A stretch of DNA of 64,000 nt, taken from positions 1 through 64,000 of the forward strand of contig JAGFXP010000006.1 in NCBI GenBank assembly GCA_017861315.1. Reading direction: 5' to 3'. Below, piece after piece: positions 46,191 through 54,322 of this stretch (positions are counted from its first letter, which is position 1; the number at the start of each line of letters is the position of its first letter). The position numbers and the translations under genes were made by a program. Source of the stretch: Bacillota bacterium. GTDB taxonomy: Bacteria > Bacillota > Clostridia > Clostridiales > Clostridiaceae. The notes beneath the pieces were generated by a model. The model worked only from the letters and a program-made list of their open reading frames with translations. It ran no database searches and was not told the origin of the DNA.

Positions 46191-47195
46191 TTATTTCCTT
46201 TTCCTTATCATGAAGCCAAGAGCTGACAAACCTGTTCCCAAGAACATCAGGTCACTGAAAGGCACTCCGCCTGTCTGCGGGAGTGATCCCAGAGGTGTCT
46301 CTTCGTCTTCAATTTCAACAATCTGCTTATTTGTTCCTGCAGTCTTGTTTGCCGAGGAATTGTTGTTCACAGCTGAAGCAACATACTGATTCTGCTCGCT
46401 GCCTGCGTTGTTTGAAGTATCGTTATTGTTCGACGGAAGATTTGCTGATCCAAGCGGAGTTTCCTCTTCTTCGATGATTATTACAGTATCTTCATCGTCG
46501 GAGCCTGATCCGTTGTCATTTGTTCCGTCGTTGTTTGTTCCGCCGTTGTTGTTTGTTCCGTCATTATTTGTTCCGCCGTTGTTTGTGCCAGGATCTGTTG
46601 TGCCTGAGCCAGTATCGCCCGTTCCGGTATCATCTGTGCCTGTTCCGGTATCGCCCGTGCCTGTTCCCGTATCGCTTGTGCCAGAGCCGGTATCACCTGT
46701 GCCTGTTTCCGTATCGCCCGTGCCTGTGCCCGGATCGCCTGTGCCTGTGTCGCCTGATCCGGCCGGAGTTTCTTCCTCACCTATTGCCTCATCGCCGTTG
46801 CTGTTATCATATGCGCTTGGATCCCAAGTCAACCAGACGTTGATGGTTCCGCCGCCTTCAGTACCCAGAACAAAGTCCACTTTATGCCCATTGATTCTGA
46901 TCTCTTTAATATTGATGCCTACCAGCCCTTTGGAATCCTCTAAAGCGTACAAGCCTCCCTTTTTAGTCAGCTCTACCTTGCCTCCGTCATTCCAGAAAAG
47001 CTCTACCGTTTCAATACTTTTGGTGTCTCCATCTATATGCAGGTGGACAAAGTTTGTATTTGTCGAATCATCTATTGTCTCCTCGCCGGTTGTCGTTCCT
47101 TTGTCAGGTTTATCTGCAAGCACCACGCTAGTCGTACCGAAAGCTACGTTGAAAACAAAAATTGAAGCTACAAGAATTCTTATGTACTTTTTCAT
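46191..47195 (-). CDS. LPXTG cell-wall-anchored surface protein with Gly/Thr/Asp repeat stalk
   Basis: A 334 aa surface protein. It has an N-terminal signal peptide (residues 1-28, ending SVVLADKP), a globular domain of about 100 aa (48-126) shared with the other LPXTG protein of this island, a low-complexity stalk of DTGTG/DGTNNN repeats (146-232), a hydrophilic segment with two EEETPLGS-like motifs, and a sortase signal LPQTGG (305-310) followed by a hydrophobic helix and RKRK. It should be linked covalently to peptidoglycan. No sortase gene is in this window. A c-di-GMP-I riboswitch lies in its leader. Confidence 0.93.
   Translation of the reverse strand: MKKYIRILVASIFVFNVAFGTTSVVLADKPDKGTTTGEETIDDSTNTNFVHLHIDGDTKSIETVELFWNDGGKVELTKKGGLYALEDSKGLVGINIKEIRINGHKVDFVLGTEGGGTINVWLTWDPSAYDNSNGDEAIGEEETPAGSGDTGTGDPGTGTGDTETGTGDTGSGTSDTGTGTGDTGTGTDDTGTGDTGSGTTDPGTNNGGTNNDGTNNNGGTNNDGTNDNGSGSDDEDTVIIIEEEETPLGSANLPSNNNDTSNNAGSEQNQYVASAVNNNSSANKTAGTNKQIVEIEDEETPLGSLPQTGGVPFSDLMFLGTGLSALGFMIRKRK
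46500..46760 (-). repeat. Coding repeats of the LPXTG stalk
   Basis: Imperfect tandem repeats encoding GDTGTGT-type and GGTNNDGTNN-type units. Base composition is unlike the rest of the gene and prone to slippage, so repeat number may vary between strains. Confidence 0.85.
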
Positions 47196-47255
47196 TTTTT
47201 TGCATCCCCCTTCTATATTTGTTTTCCGATGACCCTAGTTTATGTTCAAAAAACC

Positions 47256-47372
47256 AAAAAGCCGCCAGAATATGTTTTCCGGCGGCAGGACAATCGTGGT
47301 TTAGCGGTTGAAGCGCTTTACTTTAGACTCCTTGCTTTGCGTCCCGTCTTTTCAAACGGTTTGCCTTTATCA
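47256..47372 (-). promoter_or_regulatory. c-di-GMP-I (GEMM) riboswitch with terminator, upstream of the first LPXTG gene
   Basis: The minus strand contains the conserved aptamer elements AAAGGCAAACC, then a short stem, then GGGACGCAAAGC and GGAGTCTAAAG, as in class I c-di-GMP riboswitches. At the 3' end the aptamer strand CTGCCGCC runs into a terminator stem CCGCCGGAA/TTCTGGCGG followed by CTTTTTG. The overlap of aptamer and terminator suggests transcriptional control of the surface protein. Confidence 0.88.
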
Positions 47373-47434
47373 GATTTATTATTATATATTTAATTCAATA
47401 ATACGACGCATTAAATGCTTTGTCAATATATTTT

Positions 47435-48601
47435 TTAGTACTCTTTTTGCCCGTTATACAGACTGCTGCTCTTTATCCATTCAGGGCTCTGTCCCAGCGC
47501 TTTCGCCTGTGAATCGTAGCTGTTGTCAACTACAACCCAGCTGCCGTTAAGATATACTTTGTTCCAGGCATGGTATCCGCTTACATTAGACGAGTAACCC
47601 ATAACGAGTTTGGTTGGGATACCCACGCTCCTGAGCATAGCTGCGTAAGTCGAAGCGAAGTCGTAGCAGATTCCGTAGCCGCTGCCGTATACGTAATTAA
47701 TATCAGGGATATATCCGCTTGAAACAGAGCTGGCTTTTGCACTGTCGTACTGCATCTGGCTGGTTAGGAAATCGTGGATCGCCTGTGCCTTGGCCTCGTT
47801 GCTGCCGTAAGCAGAAGCTATTTCCCTGGCTTTAACAACGGCATTCGTGGAGCTGTTCCAGTTGATGAGCTGTATCGAGTTCAGGAATACATTTGAGCTG
47901 TCATACAATGTAACATCGAATTTTGCCGCAGCTGTGTATGAAGTGCCGCCAACATTCTCATATACGGTTATTGTATAGTTCCCGTTGCCCATCTGGAGCG
48001 GATAAGTTTCGTATCCGGAAGTAGAATACAGGGAATACATGTAGCTCGATGATCCAAGCGCGATCTTAACCTTGATTTTCAGACCAGATGAATGAGGATA
48101 TTTGACCCTTACAACTCCATCCCCTATGCTGCTTATGTCAACCTGGGCGTTGCCGCTTGTCAGTATGCCGTTTGTTTCTGATGGAGCCGCCTCAGGCTCA
48201 GGCGCTGCAGCTGCAGTTGATACAGTTGAACTGTTCGCGCTGTCCGAGGTTGCCTGTACAGCTGTGTTATCCGAAGCCGCTGCGCTCGCAGTGTTCTCTG
48301 TTTGCGCAGGTGCTGCCGGCGCAGTTTCTGTCGTTGTAGCCTGCACTTTTTTTGCATTTCCGGCTGAAGCTGCACTTTCGCCAGCGGCATCCGCACTCTT
48401 CTTGCCGGCAGCAACAGCAACCTCCTTGGCAGCTTTTGTGTTCACTGCTGCGTCTACAGCTTTTTCCACGCTAGCGATTGCTGTTTTTATATCTTTAATC
48501 TCGATTTTGTCGATGATTCCCGCGTTTGCATTTAATGAAAGCGTGCTGACAATTGCAGAAATAGCAATAAATGTAGTCAAACCCATCATTCTTTTTTTCA
48601 T
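47435..48601 (-). CDS. Secreted transglutaminase-like cysteine protease-fold protein
   Basis: Exported 388 aa protein. It has a signal peptide ending around NANA (residue 27), an Ala/Thr/Ser/Pro-rich linker (about 50-145), a beta-rich domain (150-235) and a C-terminal transglutaminase-like domain. The Cys-His-Asp triad is visible as GICYDF (Cys312), YHAWNKVY (His344) and VDNSYD (Asp359). It could crosslink or cleave surface proteins such as the LPXTG proteins on either side, but this is inference. GGAGG lies 8 nt before the chosen ATG. Two tandem c-di-GMP riboswitches lie in the leader. Confidence 0.92.
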   Translation of the reverse strand: MKKRMMGLTTFIAISAIVSTLSLNANAGIIDKIEIKDIKTAIASVEKAVDAAVNTKAAKEVAVAAGKKSADAAGESAASAGNAKKVQATTTETAPAAPAQTENTASAAASDNTAVQATSDSANSSTVSTAAAAPEPEAAPSETNGILTSGNAQVDISSIGDGVVRVKYPHSSGLKIKVKIALGSSSYMYSLYSTSGYETYPLQMGNGNYTITVYENVGGTSYTAAAKFDVTLYDSSNVFLNSIQLINWNSSTNAVVKAREIASAYGSNEAKAQAIHDFLTSQMQYDSAKASSVSSGYIPDINYVYGSGYGICYDFASTYAAMLRSVGIPTKLVMGYSSNVSGYHAWNKVYLNGSWVVVDNSYDSQAKALGQSPEWIKSSSLYNGQKEY

Positions 48602-48691
48602 AATCATTTCCTCCTAACAAATAGTTCTTGGTTCTTAACCCGAGTTTTGTTGGAAGAAAGCTTATGGACATAATTCAAGCTTTTTTAGAAA

Positions 48692-48799
48692 CAAAAAACT
48701 CCCTTTTCGGTAACTGGCTGCCATATGCCTTTGACGGCACTTAGACCCTTTAGCTTTGCGCCCTACGCTTTCGCATAGTTTGCCTTTGTCGCTCGAAAG
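48692..48799 (-). promoter_or_regulatory. c-di-GMP-I riboswitch, gene-proximal copy of a tandem pair
   Basis: The minus strand shows AAAGGCAAAC, stem CTATGC-GAAA-GCGTAG, GGGCGCAAAGC, AAAGGGTCTAA and the 3' segment ATGGCAGCCAGTTACC, all hallmarks of GEMM class I. It is followed by GGGAG and a run of Ts. It is nearly identical to the distal copy, with a compensatory A-T to G-C change in the GAAA-capped stem. Confidence 0.93.
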
Positions 48800-48827
48800 T
48801 TACATCTTGATAAGCTCTCAGAGACAC

Positions 48828-48940
48828 AAAAAAACTCCCTTTTCGGTAACTGGCTGCCATATGCCCTTTGACGGCACTTAGACCCTTTAGCTTTGCGCCC
48901 TGCGCTTTCGCACAGTTTGCCTTTATCGCTCGAAAGCTGA
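48828..48940 (-). promoter_or_regulatory. c-di-GMP-I riboswitch, distal copy of a tandem pair
   Basis: Same elements as the proximal copy: AAAGGCAAAC, stem CTGTGC-GAAA-GCGCAG, GGGCGCAAAGC, AAAGGGTCTAA, ATGGCAGCCAGTTACC, then GGGAG and seven Ts. Tandem aptamers give a sharper or two-input response in other systems. Confidence 0.93.
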
Positions 48941-49002
48941 TAAAATTTCATGTAATTAATTGAAATATACCACTTTGATGAAGTGCTGTCAATACTTTCA
49001 AT

Positions 49003-49036
49003 AAAAAAGAGGCCCTGATTTTATTCAGAGCCCCTT
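49003..49036 (-). terminator. Terminator after the second LPXTG gene
   Basis: Stem GGCTCTGA/TCAGGGCC (one mismatch) with a 6-nt loop, then TCTTTTTT on the minus strand. Confidence 0.82.
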
Positions 49037-49049
49037 GATTTTATGCATC

Positions 49050-50570
49050 CTACTGTTTTCTTCTTACAAAGAACCCAAGAACAGCTAACCCTGATCCAAT
49101 AACAAAGAAATCAGTGATCGGAATTCCGCCGGTCTGAGGAAGTGATCCGAGCGGAACCTCATCCTCTTCTATTGTGACAACGACGGTGTGGCGAGCAGGA
49201 GGATCATTCACAGGAGGATTGTTCACAGGAGGATTGCCTGGTTCTTCATGCCCACCCTTAGGCGGATCCTCATCCTCAATGATGACAACCTTTTTTGCAA
49301 CATCCGTTTCTGCGCTTCCGCTTGCTGTAATCTGCTCATGGTTATACTCTGCCGATGAAACAGCTGTATTCTTAATGATGCGATCGTCCATCCACTCCGG
49401 GATATCATAGGTTGCATAGAACGTCTTTGCTTCGCCTGCTTTGAGGAGTGTGATAGTTTCATGCATGCCCACAAGCTCGTCGTCTAAAGCTACGTCTGTC
49501 AGATCTACATTGCCTGTGTTTTTAACTTCTATCGTATATCTCAGCCTGTCTCCGGTCTGGGCTTTTTCCTTGTCTACAGTCTTATTTACCTGAAGACCAG
49601 CAATCTGCGCCGGCCCTTTCGGAGGAAGAAGCTCCACCACAGCGCTTGCTTCTTCATAAAGGTTCTGCCATGAAGCCGATGCTGTATTCTCTATGTCGCC
49701 CGAAGCATCCGCAGGAACTGCGTACTTTACCTTGAATGTCCTTGATCCGCCGACTGCAAGGTTAACGGTTTCTTCGAGGCCGACCATTTCGTCCACAACC
49801 TCAACACCGTCCAGCGCGACATTCCCTTCATTCGCTACTATAATGGTATATTCAATCTCGTCGCCGGCACTTGCACTTTCGACGTCAGCAGATTTTGTTA
49901 TGCTCAGTCCAGGCTGCTGTCTTTCCAGTATCTCAACTTCCGCTGATGCGTCCTTTGAGGTTTTGTCCAATGTTGCGGTGGCTGTGTTTTTCAATGTTCC
50001 ATACGCCTGGTCTGAAGGTATCTTATAGAACTCCGATATTTCTACAGATTTGCCGATCTTCACGTTGACAGCCTGGTCTATACCCAGCATCGTGTCTACT
50101 ACGCGGATGCCAGACAGGTCCATGTTGCCGTTGTTTGCAACAGTGATTGTGAATTTCACAGTATCCCCTCTGTATGCGCTTTCCGGATCCACAGTTTTCG
50201 TGATCGTGAAGTCAGGATTGGAGTCCCAATCAACCCATATGTTGATGCTGCCCGCCCCTTCAGCGCTCGTTGTGTAGTTTGACACCTCGACGCCGTTGAC
50301 CTTTATGGATTCTATGTTCTCTTTTACAAAGGTCTTGTTGTCCTCATGGGACCATAGTCCCGCGCTGATCTGCTCCAGCTCGTATGGAGCATAGCCGTTG
50401 TATGTTACCTCCACCGATGTTACTGCGCTCTTGTCTCCCTGAATATGTACGTGTATGTAGTTGGTGTTCTCGCCTCCCGCTGGTTTATCGGCAAACACAA
50501 GGTTGGTTGTGCCGAAGGCCACGTTGAAAACAAAAACGAAAGCTAGCAATAATCTCAGGCATTTCTTCAT
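49050..50570 (-). CDS. LPXTG cell-wall-anchored surface protein with three DUF11-like repeats
   Basis: A 506 aa surface protein. The signal peptide (residues 1-28) and the following domain (about 35-130, IHVHIQGDKSAVTSVEV to SINIWVDWD) are paralogous to those of the LPXTG protein downstream. Three DUF11/CARDB-like Ig-fold repeats follow, each starting with ITKTVDPESAYRGD-, ITKSADVESASAGD- or VNKTVDKEKAQTGD-type sequence and containing VANxGNxxLxGVxVVDxMxG. A Pro/Asn-rich linker leads to LPQTG (477-481), a hydrophobic segment and RRKQ. The repeats probably form a rigid stalk. A c-di-GMP-I riboswitch is upstream. Confidence 0.94.
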   Translation of the reverse strand: MKKCLRLLLAFVFVFNVAFGTTNLVFADKPAGGENTNYIHVHIQGDKSAVTSVEVTYNGYAPYELEQISAGLWSHEDNKTFVKENIESIKVNGVEVSNYTTSAEGAGSINIWVDWDSNPDFTITKTVDPESAYRGDTVKFTITVANNGNMDLSGIRVVDTMLGIDQAVNVKIGKSVEISEFYKIPSDQAYGTLKNTATATLDKTSKDASAEVEILERQQPGLSITKSADVESASAGDEIEYTIIVANEGNVALDGVEVVDEMVGLEETVNLAVGGSRTFKVKYAVPADASGDIENTASASWQNLYEEASAVVELLPPKGPAQIAGLQVNKTVDKEKAQTGDRLRYTIEVKNTGNVDLTDVALDDELVGMHETITLLKAGEAKTFYATYDIPEWMDDRIIKNTAVSSAEYNHEQITASGSAETDVAKKVVIIEDEDPPKGGHEEPGNPPVNNPPVNDPPARHTVVVTIEEDEVPLGSLPQTGGIPITDFFVIGSGLAVLGFFVRRKQ

Positions 50571-50627
50571 TTTTCACAGCTCCCTTCCATATACAATTTC
50601 CTTCTGCCAGCTATTATTTTAAAAAAA

Positions 50628-50742
50628 CAAAAAACCGCCAGAGCATGCTTCTGGCGGCAGGACAATCATGGCATAGTAAACGCAGTACTTTGCTTTAGAC
50701 TCCTAGCTTTGCGCCCCACCCTTTTGGATGGTTTGCCTTTTT
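50628..50742 (-). promoter_or_regulatory. c-di-GMP-I riboswitch with terminator, upstream of the second LPXTG gene
   Basis: The minus strand has AAAAGGCAAACC, a stem, GGGGCGCAAAGC, TAGGAGTCTAAAG and ATGATTGTCCTGCC, which runs into a terminator stem CCGCCAGA/TCTGGCGG followed by a long T-run. It is built like the copy upstream of the first LPXTG gene. Confidence 0.9.
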
Positions 50743-50859
50743 TCAGAATATTACGTTTAATTTAACCTAATATTACTGCTTATTAAAACAGAAGTCAATA
50801 TGATATGGAAATATTTTTTAGCGCTGTCAATATAATTCTCAGCTTGCGAAATAAGGGGA

Positions 50860-51696
50860 TTACAATGCAGACTTTATGCAGTCCGAGAGCTTCGCGAACT
50901 CTTGTATGGAAAGGGTTTCTCCCCTTCTCACAGGATCGATGCCAGCATCTTCAAATGCTTTCTGAAGCTTATCCTTGTCCACCTTCATATTCTTGAGGGA
51001 ATTCGAAAGAGTCTTTCTCCTCATGTTGAAGGATTCCCTTATAACCTTGAAGAACAACTCCACATCCGCCACCTCAACCCTTGGAGCAGGCAGCTTGTTA
51101 AGCCTGATAACCATGGATTCCACCTTCGGCTGAGGGATAAACGCTTCAGGGCTGACCTTTCTTATAACATCAACCGAGCAGTGATATTGTACCAGCAGAG
51201 TCAACGCGCCATAATCCTTTGTGGAGGGTTTAGCGGCAATCCTCTCCGCCACTTCCTTCTGGATCATGATGGTGATAGAGCTGAAGTTATAATCCCCCTT
51301 AAGCAGCCTCGATATTATTGGCGTTGTGACATAGTAAGGAAGGTTCGCCACAACCTTGACCGATTTCTCCTCGCCGATGATCTCATTGAAATCTACCTTA
51401 AGGGCATCTCCGTGTATCAATTCGAGATTGCCGAACTCCTTCAGCTCCTCGCCGAGTATGGGGATAAGCTTGTCATCAAGCTCGACCGCAACGACCTTCT
51501 TTGCTTTTTTAAGCAGCAGCTTTGTCAGCGTACCCACGCCCGGCCCGATCTCGATCACAAGATCCTCAGGCGAGATGTCTGCTGCCTGGATGATGTCCTC
51601 CAGAACCGTGTCGTCTATAAGGAAGTTCTGTCCGAGTCCCTTGGAGAACTTGAATCCGTATTTCTTTACGATATTTCTTGTTATTATCTCATTCAT
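50860..51696 (-). CDS. rsmA: 16S rRNA (adenine1518/1519-N6)-dimethyltransferase
   Basis: Dimethylates two adjacent adenines in the 3' hairpin of 16S rRNA (KsgA). The 278 aa contain [18 protein letters not shown], the SAM-binding [15 protein letters not shown], the catalytic [14 protein letters not shown] and the C-terminal [13 protein letters not shown]. It begins 5 bp after the rnmV stop, as in the conserved rnmV-rsmA pair. Confidence 0.97.
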   Translation of the reverse strand: MNEIITRNIVKKYGFKFSKGLGQNFLIDDTVLEDIIQAADISPEDLVIEIGPGVGTLTKLLLKKAKKVVAVELDDKLIPILGEELKEFGNLELIHGDALKVDFNEIIGEEKSVKVVANLPYYVTTPIISRLLKGDYNFSSITIMIQKEVAERIAAKPSTKDYGALTLLVQYHCSVDVIRKVSPEAFIPQPKVESMVIRLNKLPAPRVEVADVELFFKVIRESFNMRRKTLSNSLKNMKVDKDKLQKAFEDAGIDPVRRGETLSIQEFAKLSDCIKSAL

Positions 51697-51701
51697 TTTT
51701 C

Positions 51702-52241
51702 TTACTCTCCATCTATTTTCATTAAAGCGTTCATGAACTCTTCCCTGGTGATGCCGTAATTATTCAGTCGCGTAACAAACTGCGAGCTGTTGCAGTAGCC
51801 TATTCCCAGGATGTTCCCCAGCTTGTCGCGCCTTTCCTTGGCGCTTTCATTCCCCGTAAGGTTATGAACAACCATGTCCTTTGTCTGGAATTCCTGCCTC
51901 TTTTCTTTCGTCTCGCATTTTGCCGATTCCAGCGCCCTGATTATAGTGCCCGGCTCCGCATTTTCAACACCTATATCGCCGTCCTTTAATCCGTCCTTCT
52001 GGGATATGTAGGCATGCTTGATGCCGTGAACCCTCTTGGATATAATCTTCCTGATTTTTTCTCCCGCAAAATCCGGATCTGTGAGCACTATCACGCCTTG
52101 CCTCTTCTGAGCTTCTTTTATCCTGCCGATCACCTTTTTATTTATCCCGAAGCCGCCTACAGCTATGACTTCCGCCTCAACAGCCCTTTTCACAGCCGTT
52201 ATGTCGTCTCTTCCCTCAACTACTATTACCTCTTTTATCAT
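51702..52241 (-). CDS. rnmV: Ribonuclease M5
   Basis: Matures 5S rRNA. The 179 aa TOPRIM protein has the conserved [14 protein letters not shown] at the N-terminus and [14 protein letters not shown] as the acidic metal site, plus [14 protein letters not shown]. The ATG 9 nt after GAGGG gives [13 protein letters not shown]; an ATG further upstream would overlap the ribosome binding site. It is next to rsmA and yabE, as in B. subtilis (yabF). Confidence 0.95.
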   Translation of the reverse strand: MIKEVIVVEGRDDITAVKRAVEAEVIAVGGFGINKKVIGRIKEAQKRQGVIVLTDPDFAGEKIRKIISKRVHGIKHAYISQKDGLKDGDIGVENAEPGTIIRALESAKCETKEKRQEFQTKDMVVHNLTGNESAKERRDKLGNILGIGYCNSSQFVTRLNNYGITREEFMNALMKIDGE

Positions 52242-52284
52242 GCGAACATTCCCTCTCCTCTGTGCATTATGCAAATGCAGAAAA

Positions 52285-52306
52285 AATAGGAGCGTCAGCT
52301 CCTATT
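52285..52306 (-). terminator. Terminator overlapping the end of the yabE-like gene
   Basis: Nine-bp stem AATAGGAGC/GCTCCTATT with a 4-nt loop and a T-run on the minus strand. The stop codon of the gene lies within the stem. It lies between the yabE-like gene and rnmV, so rnmV-rsmA probably depends on read-through or its own promoter. Confidence 0.82.
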
Positions 52307-53321
52307 CCAAGATATATACATTAACGTATTTTACTCCCCAGGCGTTCACTTCAGTCATGGTGTTGAAGTAAACATCAATAATGTTACCCTTGATAGCACC
52401 GCCTGTATCCTGCGCTATGGCGTAGCCGTATCCTTCAACATAAACCTTTGTTCCCAGCGGTATAACGCTTGGGTCAACAGCTATGGTGCTGTAGCCGCTT
52501 GGATTCCTCACCGCAACAGCTCCCGAAGCAGTAATGTTGCTTCCGGTCTCTGCAGAATTGTATGCAGTAGATTTCATATTTATGACTTTGGATGCGCTGA
52601 AGTCACCGCCTCTTGAAGCAGTCGTGCCGCTTGCCACGGCAACGGCAGTTCCTGTCGCAACTATCTTCTGTACCGGTTCTTTTGTTACTGTTGAGCTAAC
52701 CAGAGCTCTCGAAACCTCTGCGCCGTTTTCATAAGTTACTTTGAAAACCGTTGACTTCTCGCCGGCCTGACCTTCCTGAACAACCTTTTTTACCCCTGTG
52801 AGTATGCTGCTGTCGCTCTTGTACACCGTACTGAAGTCTAATGAGCTTACCTCTGTTATGTCTGCTGTGTTTACTCTTACAACGTTAACTTCTAATCCGT
52901 CCTGAAGCTTTGAGTCTCTTGCCGGAGTCACCTTGTCCTGATCTGCGAGCTTAAAGCCCTCGGCTGTAAGCATGTCGCCAACATTCGCCTCTGCAGATTC
53001 AACGCTCAACGCTTTTCCGTCGACTGCAACCTTCACCTTTACTGCCCTTGTTATGTTCAACGTGCTGCCATTTTCAACTTTGCTGTCCAAACCTGGAACC
53101 GCTTTGTCCTTCGCCCCAACCGTTATGTTCTCTTTCTCGACCACTTCCGCGTATGTTGAACTGAACGTCGTAACCTTATACTCCTTACCATCAACAGCTA
53201 TTGTTATCTGCTTCATAGTGCTGAACACTACAACTGCTGCCGCTATAAAAGTCATGGCAATAAATAAAGTCACTTTTGAGCCTTTTGAAGAACTCTTAAA
53301 AAATCCTTTTAATTTTTCCAC
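52302..53321 (-). CDS. yabE: YabE-like exported protein with DUF348, G5 and 3D domains
   Basis: Cell-wall remodelling protein of 339 aa. One N-terminal membrane anchor (residues 18-36) is followed by two DUF348 repeats (KQITIAVDGKEYKVTTFSSTYAEV and VKVKVAVDGKALSVESAEANVGDML, about 37-130), a G5-type domain (155-215) and the C-terminal 3D domain with AVDPSVIPLGTKVYVEGYG and AQDTGGAIKGNIIDVYF, the acid residues of the resuscitation-factor-type lytic fold. The start is GTG, 9 nt after GAGGAGG. Position between tatD and rnmV matches B. subtilis yabE. Confidence 0.94.
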   Translation of the reverse strand: MEKLKGFFKSSSKGSKVTLFIAMTFIAAAVVVFSTMKQITIAVDGKEYKVTTFSSTYAEVVEKENITVGAKDKAVPGLDSKVENGSTLNITRAVKVKVAVDGKALSVESAEANVGDMLTAEGFKLADQDKVTPARDSKLQDGLEVNVVRVNTADITEVSSLDFSTVYKSDSSILTGVKKVVQEGQAGEKSTVFKVTYENGAEVSRALVSSTVTKEPVQKIVATGTAVAVASGTTASRGGDFSASKVINMKSTAYNSAETGSNITASGAVAVRNPSGYSTIAVDPSVIPLGTKVYVEGYGYAIAQDTGGAIKGNIIDVYFNTMTEVNAWGVKYVNVYILE

Positions 53322-53534
53322 CTATTAATACCTCCTCTAGGTTAGAGCATGCCTGTGCTGCTCTTTCAGACTGTACTGTGATTTATGCACCTGGTGCATT
53401 AAAAATAATAAAAAAATATGATTGCTATCTTTCACAGTCTGCATTTATTCTTGGTTTTAGGGTGGTTAGTATAAAAGTCGAAATTAAAGAAAAACTGTTT
53501 CTAAAAATAGAAACAACTCCAGCCCCATTATACT

Positions 53535-54305
53535 TTAAGCGCCTATCCGAAGCAAACTTTTGATATTTGATATGACGGCATTAGCTATAATATCCTCCGG
53601 ATAACCCTTTATTTCTGCAGTTTTTTCTATGATTTCTTTAATGTATTCGGATCTGTTCCTTTTTCCCCTGTAAGGTACAGGCGCCATGTAGGGGCAGTCC
53701 GTCTCCAGGATGAGCCTGTCGAGAGGGGTTTCCTCGACTACCTTGATGATTTTTTTTGCGTTTTTGAAGGTCACAACGCCTGTGATTCCTATATAGTATC
53801 CGAGTTTCAGGCATTCCCTGGCAAATTCCGCACTTCCGGAGAAACAGTGAACCTCGCCGGTTACTTCCGGGAACTCCTTCATCACCATCAGAGTATCCTG
53901 ATGAGCATCCCTGTCATGGATTATCACGGGAAGATCCAGCTCTCGGGCCAGCTCCATCTGCATCCTGAAAGCTTTGAGCTGGATATCCCTGGCAGGATTC
54001 TCTTCCCAGTAGTAGTCCAGCCCAATTTCCCCTATGGCCCGGACCTTTTTCCCTCCGCTCAATTCCCTGAGCCTGACCATCATATCCTCATCGACCGTAT
54101 CGGCATGCTCCGGGTGTATGCCGACTGCAGCATAGAAGATATCATATTTTTCAGCGTACTCCACAGAAGCGAGGGCGCCCTCGTAAGTCGCCCCGCAGTT
54201 TAGCACTCCTATAACACCGTTTTCCTCCAGTTCCTTCATAACAGTTTCCCTGTCGCCGTCGAATTGCTCATCATCATAATGCGCGTGTGCATCAAATATC
54301 TTCAT
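53535..54305 (-). CDS. TatD family metal-dependent hydrolase
   Basis: TIM-barrel metallohydrolase of 256 aa, likely a 3'-5' exonuclease or deoxyribonuclease. Metal ligands appear in FDAHAHYDDEQFDGD, IGEIGLDYYW, VIIHDRDAHQDT, GEVHCFSGS and LETDCPYMAPVPYRGKRN. The order metG, tatD, yabE, rnmV, rsmA is conserved in Firmicutes, where this gene is yabD. It is preceded by AGAGGAG. Confidence 0.95.
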   Translation of the reverse strand: MKIFDAHAHYDDEQFDGDRETVMKELEENGVIGVLNCGATYEGALASVEYAEKYDIFYAAVGIHPEHADTVDEDMMVRLRELSGGKKVRAIGEIGLDYYWEENPARDIQLKAFRMQMELARELDLPVIIHDRDAHQDTLMVMKEFPEVTGEVHCFSGSAEFARECLKLGYYIGITGVVTFKNAKKIIKVVEETPLDRLILETDCPYMAPVPYRGKRNRSEYIKEIIEKTAEIKGYPEDIIANAVISNIKSLLRIGA

Positions 54306-54322
54306 AGCTTCTCCTCTGATAT

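Noticed and set aside
46500..46760. Short tandem repeats considered as a non-coding satellite
   Set aside because: They keep the reading frame of a complete LPXTG protein and encode a typical low-complexity wall-spanning stalk.
48692..48940. The near-identical repeats considered as a CRISPR or mobile-element repeat
   Set aside because: There are only two copies of about 110 bp with covarying stems and all c-di-GMP-I aptamer elements; no spacers or cas genes are present.
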